Shown here piece after piece: positions 1 through 6,378 of a DNA stretch of 9,506 nucleotides. Numbering within the stretch: position 1 is the stretch's first letter; every line of letters starts with the position of its first letter. A program made the translations under genes and the position numbers. This DNA is from Myxococcales bacterium (GTDB lineage Bacteria > Myxococcota_A > Polyangia > Polyangiales > Houyiibacteriaceae). The stretch covers positions 1,378,637-1,388,142 of the forward strand of contig CP070650.1 in NCBI GenBank assembly GCA_020354595.1. The letters are read 5' to 3'. The notes under the pieces are model-generated. The model made no database searches. It was given only the letters and a program-made list of their open reading frames with translations, and was not told the DNA's origin.

Positions 1-1
1 C

Positions 2-898
2 AATCACGAACGGACGCGCACCGACCTCTCGGTCGTCATCCGCGACGTCGTGCGCTTGTTGCGGCCAGAGGCGCAGAGTAAGCGGGTGACCGTGCACGCG
101 GACATCGACGATTCCAACTGGGTCGAAGGCAAGCGCTCTCAGTTGTTCTCGATCGTGTGGAACCTCGCGCACAACGCCGTACAAATGGTGCCACCGGGCG
201 GCGAGGTCTCGATTCACACGCGACCACACGGCACCCTCGTCGAGCTCGAGGTCCGGGATAACGGACCCGGGATGTCTGAGGCTCAGCAGCAACGCGCGTT
301 CGATCCCTACTTCACGACGCGAAACGAAGGTACGGGCCTCGGTTTGGCCATCGTTCGGGGGACCGTCGAATCGCTCGGCGGCAAGATCCGCCTGCACACG
401 TCGCCCGGTCGCGGCGCCCAGTTCCGCATCCAACTGCCCGAAGCTGGGATCAAGCGGGAGTCCGAAATGGTGCCCAAGCCCGGTCGGATCAGCCGTGTGA
501 TGAAGCCCGAGCAGGCAGAGCGAACCCACGTGTTGGTGGTGGAAGACGACGAGGGCGTCCGCGGCCTGATCTCGACGACCCTCGCGCTCAACAGCGTCGC
601 GTCGACATGTGTGGGGACCGCCGAAGAGGCACTGAAATGCAAGGGCCCCTTCTCGGCCGCGCTGGTCGATCTCACGCTGCCCGATGAGCGTGGCGACATT
701 CTCCTCGGGAAGCTTCGAAAGAGCGGAATCGTCACCCGTGCAGCGATCATGAGCGGCGCGCCGCCACCCGCCGATGCCGATCCGGAGGGCGATCCGGAGC
801 GATGGCTTCGCAAGCCCTTCGAGCCCTCCGACCTGCTCGTCATCGTTCGAGAGCTCGTCGAGCCAGACGAAGCAACGCCCAACGCCGCGAGCTCCTAG
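2..898 (+). CDS. Hybrid sensor histidine kinase with C-terminal receiver domain (5' truncated)
   Basis: The reading frame is open from base 2 and enters from outside the window, so only the last 298 residues are seen; the GTG at 50 lies inside the ATPase domain and is not the start. Visible residues 1 to about 140 form a HATPase_c domain: N box WNLAHNAVQMV, G1 box VRDNGPGM, F box FDPYFTTR and G2 box GTGLGLAIV. A linker of about 35 residues leads to a receiver domain from about residue 175. Its acidic pair is Asp182/Asp183 (VVEDDEGV), the phospho-acceptor is Asp223 (VDLTLP), and the conserved lysine is Lys271 (RKPF). The phospho-accepting His domain and any sensor region lie upstream. By family knowledge it autophosphorylates and passes phosphate to its own receiver, which has no output domain, so a phosphorelay or a phosphate sink are both possible. 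The stop at 896-898 interlocks with that of the opposing gene. Family assignment is secure; the signal is unknown. Confidence 0.93.
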   Translation, partial: NHERTRTDLSVVIRDVVRLLRPEAQSKRVTVHADIDDSNWVEGKRSQLFSIVWNLAHNAVQMVPPGGEVSIHTRPHGTLVELEVRDNGPGMSEAQQQRAFDPYFTTRNEGTGLGLAIVRGTVESLGGKIRLHTSPGRGAQFRIQLPEAGIKRESEMVPKPGRISRVMKPEQAERTHVLVVEDDEGVRGLISTTLALNSVASTCVGTAEEALKCKGPFSAALVDLTLPDERGDILLGKLRKSGIVTRAAIMSGAPPPADADPEGDPERWLRKPFEPSDLLVIVRELVEPDEATPNAASS

Positions 899-1713
899 CC
901 GAAGCGTTCTGCGAGCGCCTCGATGTGGAGCGGCGTCGTGCCGCAACACCCACCTATCACGGTCGCGCCCGCATCGACCCAACCTTGTGCCAGCGCCGCA
1001 TAGGCGTCGGCTGCCCGCCTGTCACTCGAGTCCCAGCCGAGACCTTCTTCCTTGGCTCCTGCGTTGGCGTAGACACCGATGGGTAACCCCGCCGACGCGA
1101 TCGCGTCGACATATGGCTGCGCCCCCGAAGCCGCGACGCAGTTGACCAAAATGCGCTCGATGCCGGTGCGCGCCGCTCGTCGCGCAATCCGTCCGAGCTC
1201 TTCGGCCGATAACAGATCCCCGAACGGACCCGCGGTCAACGAGAGCCATGCCGGCAGCCCGGTCCCAACCGCCTCCTCCGCGGCAACGAGCGCCTCGGTT
1301 TCGTCCGCAAAGGTCTCGCATAAGAGCACGTCGCACCCGACTCCGGCGAGCGCGGATGCGACGTCACGATGATCGCCCCGCGCCCCCTCCCCGGGACTGA
1401 GGTCCGGGCGATAGCAGTCTTCGACCGGCGCCATGCTGCCGAGCACGCGGCAGCCCGGCGGCACTGCGCCACGTGCGATACGCACTGCCGCCGCGAGCGC
1501 GTCGCGCCAGCGATCACCCAACACGCGCGGCTGCGTTCGAAAGGTGTTCGCTGTGTGCAGCGTAGCCCCGGCACGTGCGTAGTCCGTGTGCACCGCGGCG
1601 AGCAGCTCGGGAGCTTCACTCACGGCGCGCGCGCTCCAATCCGGCCCGTCAAGCACCAACCCACGAGAGATGAGCTCGGTCCCGATCGCCCCGTCAAGAA
1701 TCTCCACCGGCAT
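895..1713 (-). CDS. Homocysteine S-methyltransferase family protein (MmuM-like)
   Basis: This 272-residue protein starts at ATG 1713-1711. It has the N-terminal DGAIGTEL motif (residues 7-14), AGATLHTANTFRT in the barrel core, and the three zinc ligands of the homocysteine methyltransferase (pfam S-methyl_trans) fold: Cys192 in VNCVAA and Cys256/Cys257 in GGCCGTTPLHI. Family members use Zn to activate the thiol of homocysteine and methylate it to methionine from S-methylmethionine, AdoMet or betaine, without cobalamin. The donor cannot be read from sequence. It is somewhat shorter than E. coli MmuM (about 310 residues), but all ligands and both ends are present, so it looks intact. Likely cytoplasmic: no signal peptide is seen. 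No clear Shine-Dalgarno sequence precedes the ATG. It is divergent from the sensor kinase at 1769 across 55 bp and convergent with the hybrid kinase. A selenocysteine or other thiol methyltransferase role is possible. Confidence 0.9.
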   Translation of the reverse strand: MPVEILDGAIGTELISRGLVLDGPDWSARAVSEAPELLAAVHTDYARAGATLHTANTFRTQPRVLGDRWRDALAAAVRIARGAVPPGCRVLGSMAPVEDCYRPDLSPGEGARGDHRDVASALAGVGCDVLLCETFADETEALVAAEEAVGTGLPAWLSLTAGPFGDLLSAEELGRIARRAARTGIERILVNCVAASGAQPYVDAIASAGLPIGVYANAGAKEEGLGWDSSDRRAADAYAALAQGWVDAGATVIGGCCGTTPLHIEALAERFG

Positions 1714-1738
1714 CGCACGGCGAAGTCTAGCAACTGAC

Positions 1739-1765
1739 CGAAGCGGGGGGAGCTGTTACGCTTCG
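1739..1765. promoter_or_regulatory. 7-bp inverted repeat in the divergent promoter gap
   Basis: CGAAGCG at 1739-1745 and its exact reverse complement CGCTTCG at 1759-1765 are separated by 13 bases that include the purine run GGGGGGAG. The element fills the kinase-proximal half of the 55-bp gap between the methyltransferase start (1713) and the kinase start (1769). It could be a dimeric operator or a leader hairpin holding the only Shine-Dalgarno-like sequence in its loop. A chance 7-bp repeat in GC-rich DNA cannot be excluded. Confidence 0.3.
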
Positions 1766-1768
1766 CCC

Positions 1769-3904
1769 GTGGACGCGCGGACACAAACCTCGTTCATCGC
1801 CGCTTTGCTCTGCTTCGCGCTGGCCGCCAGCGTGCTGCTGCGCACGCACAGGCAACGCGAACGCTGGCTTTTCGGCATCCTCGCGACTAACACCGGCCTT
1901 TGGTACGTCAGCACCTTCATGCTCGGGGTGGTGGGCCCGATTCCGTTCTGGGAGCGCTTCAGCCTGATCTGCGCCGTCTTACTCCCGCTCTCCGCGGTTC
2001 GCTTCTTCAGCGTGCTCGTCCCGGACGACACCGAGCGCACCCGTTTCGTGCGCCGCGCCTCTCTAGCCGCGGCGGCCGTATTGCTCGGCGCCATGCTGAC
2101 CCCCTACTACGATCACGCGGTCGTCGTGGGCGGCCTCCTGACCTACGTCACGGTCTTTCTTTCCCTAGCGCTCGGCTACCTCTATCGACGTGGGTTCCAA
2201 ACCGACTCGCGCATCGAAGGCGCGCGGCTTCGCTACATCGCTCTGGTCGGCGGCTTCGGCGGCCTCTTCACGGTCATCGAATACCTCCCCTACGCGGGCG
2301 TCGACATTCCGCCGGTCGGCACGATCCTGATCTTGGTCTTCCTCTATGCCCTCTCTGAATCGATCTCCCACTACCGGTTGATCGACCTCTACGAGCTCGC
2401 CGGCCGGCTTGGCGTGCTGACGGCCTTGGCCTTCGTGCTGGCCTTCATGCTGTGGTTGATGCGGCTCGTCTCGGGCGAGCAGCTCTTCCTGCACGTCGTG
2501 GTCTCGGCCTTCGTCGTTCTAATCCTGTTCGACCCGGTTCGAACCCAAGTGCAGCAGTGGATCTCGCAAGTCTTCTTCCACGAACGCTTCGAGCTCGAGC
2601 GCACCGTCCTCGCCCTGCGAAGATCCGTCGCCCACATCCTCGATGTCGACGAGCTGGCGGAAGCTCTGATGGAGGGCCTCGATGCGTCGCCCCGCTTCAC
2701 GCAGGGCGCGCTCTACCTGCTCAGCCCCGACGCCCGCGTCTTTGCGCTTCGAAATCACTTCGGGCCCAAGCCGCCCGAGCGCGTGGAGATGGCCCCGGCC
2801 CGGCCGCTGCTGGACCGACTCTCGCGCACCGGGACCGCGGTGCTCGAAAACGCGGAGCGAGAGCTCGAAGAGCGAAGGCTGCTCGGCCACGACCGTGAAG
2901 CCGAAACCGCGCACGACATCGCGGTGACCATGCGCGCTCTTCAGTCGTCGGTGTGCTTGGGGCTTCGCGGTGAATCGAACCACCTCTATGGCTTCATCGC
3001 GGTGCGCGACGATCGTCTTCGGGACGCCTTCTCGAGAGAAGAAGTCCAGCTCTTGGTCGGTCTAGCCACCCAGGTCGCTGTAACGGTCGAAAACTCGCAG
3101 CTCTACCAGCAGATGAAGGAAAAAGATCGCCTCGCGGCGCTGGGCGAGATGGCGGCGGGGCTCGCCCACGAGATCCGAAATCCGCTCGGTTCGATCAAGG
3201 CGAGCGCGCAGTATCTCTCCGAGACCTCGGACCATCCGGAAGACCGTGGCGAGTTCCTCGACATCATCGTCGACGAGGTCGACCGGCTCAATCGGGTGGT
3301 CGGATCGTTCCTCGACTACGCGCGCCCCGGCCACACGAATCCGGAGCCGATCTACGTGAACTCTGCAGTGCAGCTCACCCTTCAGTTCCTTCGCCCCGAG
3401 TGCGACTCGGCAAACGTCTCGCTGCACGTCACCATGGACCCCGATCTTCCGAAGGTCCGAATCGACATCGAGCACCTCCGCCAGGTGTTGATCAACGTCG
3501 TTCAGAATGCCGTGCAGGCGATGGTAAGCGGCGGCGACATCTTCGTCGAAACCCGCACGCAGGATGGCTTCCGCCCGGGCGGCGAGGCGCGGCGCTGGGT
3601 CCAGATCAGTGTCCGAGATACCGGCCCCGGCATCGCACCCGGCCTTCTTCCGAACCTCTTCGTGCCTTTCGTAACGACCAAGCAGCAGGGAACCGGCCTC
3701 GGCTTGGCGATTTCGCAACGAATCGTGTCTGAAGCAGGCGGCCGCATCGACGTTCGAAGCCGCGAAGGCTACGGGACCACCTTCGTCGTCCTGCTGCCTG
3801 CCGCGCCCGAGGCGCTGCTCGACACGTTCGAAGCCGAGCGGGAGCTCGATCAGTCTGCGGAGCCAGACGGCGCGCCCGTCCGTCTCGAGCCCGCAGAGCC
3901 CTGA
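1769..3904 (+). CDS. Multi-spanning membrane sensor histidine kinase with GAF-like domain
   Basis: The GTG at 1769 is chosen as start because the protein (711 residues) then begins just before the first membrane helix; in-frame codons further upstream run through the methyltransferase start. Residues 5-250 hold about nine hydrophobic segments, and about 285-445 is a GAF-like domain ending in VENSQLYQQ. The DHp domain carries the H box LAHEIRNPLG, with His467 the predicted phosphorylation site. The ATPase domain has its N box at LINVVQNAVQAM (Asn580), G1 DTGPG from Asp617, and G2 GTGLGL at 641-646. This NtrB/AtoS-type core with membrane and GAF input resembles PrsK-like kinases. It should autophosphorylate at the inner membrane and signal to a response regulator, but there is no receiver domain and no separate regulator gene in view. 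GGGGGGAG at 1745-1752 is far from the GTG (16 nt). The last 55 bp overlap the opposing gene. The kinase call is firm; the ligand is unknown. Confidence 0.93.
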   Translation: MDARTQTSFIAALLCFALAASVLLRTHRQRERWLFGILATNTGLWYVSTFMLGVVGPIPFWERFSLICAVLLPLSAVRFFSVLVPDDTERTRFVRRASLAAAAVLLGAMLTPYYDHAVVVGGLLTYVTVFLSLALGYLYRRGFQTDSRIEGARLRYIALVGGFGGLFTVIEYLPYAGVDIPPVGTILILVFLYALSESISHYRLIDLYELAGRLGVLTALAFVLAFMLWLMRLVSGEQLFLHVVVSAFVVLILFDPVRTQVQQWISQVFFHERFELERTVLALRRSVAHILDVDELAEALMEGLDASPRFTQGALYLLSPDARVFALRNHFGPKPPERVEMAPARPLLDRLSRTGTAVLENAERELEERRLLGHDREAETAHDIAVTMRALQSSVCLGLRGESNHLYGFIAVRDDRLRDAFSREEVQLLVGLATQVAVTVENSQLYQQMKEKDRLAALGEMAAGLAHEIRNPLGSIKASAQYLSETSDHPEDRGEFLDIIVDEVDRLNRVVGSFLDYARPGHTNPEPIYVNSAVQLTLQFLRPECDSANVSLHVTMDPDLPKVRIDIEHLRQVLINVVQNAVQAMVSGGDIFVETRTQDGFRPGGEARRWVQISVRDTGPGIAPGLLPNLFVPFVTTKQQGTGLGLAISQRIVSEAGGRIDVRSREGYGTTFVVLLPAAPEALLDTFEAERELDQSAEPDGAPVRLEPAEP

Positions 3905-4842
3905 TGGACGGACACGGTCTGCATTCGCACTCGATAGAGCCGTAGGTCGCGCCGCTCGAAGCTGTCTTCAGGCAGCCCATTGTCGCGGAAGAGCCTGCGA
4001 TACGCATCCGTCGGCGAGTCGGCGTTGTGCGTCGCGCGCGGCAGCATGTAGCGCCAGCGCTGCGGCTGCTCATACGCCACCCCGTGTTGCGGCTTCACGA
4101 GCGCGTCGATGAGCGACACCCCCCCGGCATCGAAGGTGCCGTCTTCGAACAGAAAAGCGACGTGGACGTCGAGCTCGTCGAGTCGCTCACCGAGAGGGCC
4201 ACCCATCGTCTCCATGCGCTCTTCCCAACGCTTGCGGGCGGCTACCGCGGCGGTGACCAAACCGTCCGCAATCGACTGCGCCCGGGCCGAACGCCACAGC
4301 CGGGGCCCTCGCGCACTCATCAGCAACACCAGAACCTCCACCGGCTGCGGCTCGGTGAGCTCCGCGGGAAAGTCGTCGAGCGACGGGGGCGCGCTTCCTT
4401 CGAGGATGCCGCGGGCCACTCGAGCGAGCACCTTGTCGCTGAGCGCCACGGGCCACGCCGTGTCGTCGACCACGTACAAGAGGCCGTCCGCGGTCAGCGC
4501 CCGACCACGAAAGCCACGGACTACCTCGCCTGCGGAAAACCGCTTCTCGAGCGAGACGCCGGGCCCGGTGAATGCGCCCGGCGTCACCCCCACCCAAAGG
4601 CCGCGAAGACCCGCGCCTCGCATCACCTCGCGCAGGCGGTCTGGATCGGTGCCGTCCATCGCCTCGCGGACCGCCGGATACGACTCGTCGGGTTCCCATT
4701 GCAAGCCCGAGGGCGCCGGGGACAAGGCGACCACGCCGGTCTGTTGCGTGAGCGCGACCGAAGGCCGCGGACGGCTCTGCTGCCACACCACCAGAGCGCC
4801 AATCGCGCCGAGGACCACCAACAACCAACCCCGCTTTGCCAC
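3850..4842 (-). CDS. Membrane-anchored protein of unknown function, possible AMMECR1-like C-terminal domain
   Basis: I do not recognise this gene with confidence. GTG 4842-4840 is chosen as start because AGAGGG lies about 9 bases upstream and the protein (330 residues) then opens with a basic residue pair and one hydrophobic helix (about 5-20), followed by a Pro-rich linker. This suggests an N-terminally anchored protein with its bulk outside the cytoplasm. Earlier in-frame codons (to 4974) would run into the divergent trmL gene. There is no lipobox cysteine. Residues 60-310 look like a mixed alpha/beta globular region with no catalytic motif I can name. About 225-310 (DELDVHVAFLFEDG, then HGVAYEQPQRWRYMLPR, then RRLFRDNGLPEDSFERRDL) has the spacing of the AMMECR1 / AmmeMemoRadiSam protein A C-terminal half; this is a weak, by-eye resemblance. 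The last 18 or so codons overlap the kinase gene on the other strand and encode a Ser/Gly/Arg tail. Confidence 0.75.
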   Translation of the reverse strand: MAKRGWLLVVLGAIGALVVWQQSRPRPSVALTQQTGVVALSPAPSGLQWEPDESYPAVREAMDGTDPDRLREVMRGAGLRGLWVGVTPGAFTGPGVSLEKRFSAGEVVRGFRGRALTADGLLYVVDDTAWPVALSDKVLARVARGILEGSAPPSLDDFPAELTEPQPVEVLVLLMSARGPRLWRSARAQSIADGLVTAAVAARKRWEERMETMGGPLGERLDELDVHVAFLFEDGTFDAGGVSLIDALVKPQHGVAYEQPQRWRYMLPRATHNADSPTDAYRRLFRDNGLPEDSFERRDLRLYRVRMQTVSVHQGSAGSRRTGAPSGSAD

Positions 4843-4870
4843 GCTGCTACCCTCTATCGTAAGAACCGCT

Positions 4871-5380
4871 ATGCCCCAAGGCCCCAAGCTCCGAGCCCAC
4901 CCGCTGGCCCGCCCTTTCCACGTGGTCTTGGTCGAGCCGGAGATCCCGCCGAATACCGGGGCGATCGCGCGCACCTGCGGGGCGACCCAGTCCCCACTCC
5001 ATCTGGTCGGCCCGCTCGGGTTTCAAATCGACGAGCATGCCGTGCGCCGAGCCGGCCTCGACTACTGGGATCTGGTGGACATCCAGCGCCACGAATCGTT
5101 CGAAGCCTTCGAGGAATCCCATTCAGGCAGCCGGATTCATTTGTTTTCTGCTTCGGCCTCGAAATCGTACTTGGAAGCGCCCTTCCAACCGGGTGACGCG
5201 CTGGTCTTCGGCCGCGAGTCGGTCGGCCTGCCCGCCGAGCTCCTCCAGGACCGCCAGAATGTGTGGGCGATTCCCACCCTGGGCGCGGTCCGGAGCCTGA
5301 ATCTCAGCAACGCCGTCGCCATCGTTCTTTACGAGGCTCTACGCCAGAATCAGGCCCTGGACAGCACATTTTTGGGCTAA
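4871..5380 (+). CDS. trmL: tRNA (cytidine(34)/uridine(34)-2'-O)-methyltransferase TrmL
   Basis: This is a SPOUT-fold methyltransferase of 169 residues (E. coli TrmL has about 157), starting at ATG 4871. It transfers methyl from AdoMet to the 2'-OH of wobble base 34 in certain leucine tRNAs, in the cytoplasm as a dimer. Motif 1 is PPNTGAIARTC (26-36), and RRAGLDYWD (59-67) closely follows the E. coli RRAGLDY stretch. Motif 2 is FGRESVGLP (113-121). Motif 3, RSLNLSNAVAIVLYEALRQ (141-159), forms the trefoil knot that binds AdoMet. Only a weak purine run (GTAAGAA) precedes the start. The divergent neighbour begins 28 bp away, so promoters of the two genes must overlap the facing coding regions. 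Motif 2 has GRE where E. coli has GPE, a mild change. TrmH-family paralogues are the alternative, but the length and motifs favour TrmL. Confidence 0.94.
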   Translation: MPQGPKLRAHPLARPFHVVLVEPEIPPNTGAIARTCGATQSPLHLVGPLGFQIDEHAVRRAGLDYWDLVDIQRHESFEAFEESHSGSRIHLFSASASKSYLEAPFQPGDALVFGRESVGLPAELLQDRQNVWAIPTLGAVRSLNLSNAVAIVLYEALRQNQALDSTFLG

Positions 5381-5426
5381 CGAAAGCCCCCGTGAATAGA
5401 CCCCGGCGGGCCCCCGTCCGAGGGAC

Positions 5427-6368
5427 ATGCTGAATTCACGCGCGAAGACCCTCCTCCCATTGGTGCTCCTCCTCGCCGGCTGCCCCGTCTATGGATCGGG
5501 GCCCGTGGAGCGCGAGGTTCAAGTCTCTTGCCAGAGCGACCTCGATTGTCCGGTCGACACGTTCTGCGATGGGGAAACCAACGCCTGCGTACTCTACGAC
5601 TTCGGGATTTGCCTCACCGACGGTGACTGCCCGGTCGGGAGCTACTGCGATCGCGTCGACGGCGGCTGTTACATCCCACCGGTCTCCGAGTGCACCGGCG
5701 ACGGCGATTGCATGACGGGTTTCGAATGTGACTTCCGAGACAGTTGCCGACCCGAGACGTACGGCACCTGTTTGATCGACGGCGATTGCGCGACCGACGA
5801 GCTCTGCATCGAGAACCTCTGCACACCGCTCGCCGAGACCTGCCAGTTCGATTTCCAATGCGCCGCGGGTTTCACGTGCGCCAACAACCGGTGCCGACTT
5901 CTGTGCGGCCCGGACACGAAGTGCCCGAGCGGAACCAGTTGCCAAGACAGTCTTTGTCAGCCGAACGTCGGCGAGTGCGTCGACAGCAGTGAGTGCCCCG
6001 ACCTGACGACCAACTGTGTCGAGGGAACCTGCCTCCGGCGCTGCGACGCCGGCTGCGATGGCGCCACCGAGGTGTGCGACGCGGAGGGCTTCTGCCGGCC
6101 GCGAACGAGCCCCGACCCGAACGCCCCCACCCCGTTTTGCCGCACAGATGAAGACTGCGATGGCAGCCTTTGCGTCGAAGGCGTCTGTCGCACCGCGTGC
6201 GACATCACCGCGCCCGCGCCGGACGACATCTGCGCCTCGTACGACGGGCAGGTTCCGCTCTGCGGACCCGACAACCTCTGCTACGCGCAAAGCGAGCTCC
6301 GCAGCGACTGCCGCATACAGACCGACTGCGCTGACGGAGAGGACTGCATCGACGGCGCGTGCCGCTAG
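5427..6368 (+). CDS. Cysteine-rich repeat lipoprotein (secreted)
   Basis: This 313-residue protein begins at ATG 5427, preceded by GAGGG at 5420-5424. The signal peptide has Lys/Arg at 5 and 7, a leucine-rich core and the lipobox LAGC with Cys19 as the lipidated residue, so it should be an outer- or inner-membrane lipoprotein facing the periplasm or cell surface. The mature part has 44 further cysteines, arranged as eleven four-cysteine units of about 17-28 residues, most with the pattern C-x5-C-x5-C-x4-6-C and many with an acidic DGDC- or DxDC-like segment. Such units usually fold as small disulphide-bonded modules, and the acidic residues could bind calcium; both points are inferred. No enzymatic motif is visible. 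Proteins of this style are frequent in myxobacteria and mostly uncharacterised. The gene follows trmL by 46 bp and could share its transcript. It converges on the SDR gene with 10 bp between. Confidence 0.88.
   Translation: MLNSRAKTLLPLVLLLAGCPVYGSGPVEREVQVSCQSDLDCPVDTFCDGETNACVLYDFGICLTDGDCPVGSYCDRVDGGCYIPPVSECTGDGDCMTGFECDFRDSCRPETYGTCLIDGDCATDELCIENLCTPLAETCQFDFQCAAGFTCANNRCRLLCGPDTKCPSGTSCQDSLCQPNVGECVDSSECPDLTTNCVEGTCLRRCDAGCDGATEVCDAEGFCRPRTSPDPNAPTPFCRTDEDCDGSLCVEGVCRTACDITAPAPDDICASYDGQVPLCGPDNLCYAQSELRSDCRIQTDCADGEDCIDGACR
5529..6362 (+). repeat. Eleven tandem four-cysteine repeats within the lipoprotein
   Basis: The units begin at Cys35, 62, 89, 115, 139, 160, 184, 206, 238, 258 and 295. 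Units 1-6 and 11 keep the regular spacing, for example cysteines at 62, 68, 74 and 81. Unit 8 is contracted at its first spacing (206, 210, 217, 223), unit 9 has a shorter second spacing (238, 244, 249, 254), and unit 10 is expanded (258, 269, 279, 285). Repeats are conserved at protein level only; the DNA is too diverged to be a recent tandem duplication. Confidence 0.85.
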
Positions 6369-6378
6369 AGCGCGCTCC

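Noticed and set aside
468..898. Receiver domain as a separate gene starting at ATG 468 or 501
   Set aside because: The frame is continuous with the ATPase domain and no ribosome site stands out, so a fused hybrid kinase is simpler.
4027..5196. Long plus-strand open frame opposite the membrane-anchored protein and out of frame with TrmL
   Set aside because: The peptide is rich in Arg, His and Pro with no domain, typical of a shadow frame in GC-rich DNA. The minus-strand gene has a ribosome site, a membrane anchor and a balanced composition.
5374..5388. Small hairpin GGGCT-AACGAA-AGCCC overlapping the trmL stop, as a terminator
   Set aside because: The stem is only five base pairs and the T run lies before it, not after, so it does not fit an intrinsic terminator on the plus strand; the minus strand has A residues after it.
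5372..5400. Sigma-70-like promoter TTGGGC-N17-AATAGA ahead of the lipoprotein
   Set aside because: Both hexamers are poor matches and the -35 lies over the trmL stop; co-transcription with trmL is as likely.
6368..6377. Palindrome GAGCGCGCTC in the gap between the convergent lipoprotein and SDR genes, as a bidirectional terminator
   Set aside because: It has no loop and no T tract on either side; short CG palindromes are expected in this DNA.
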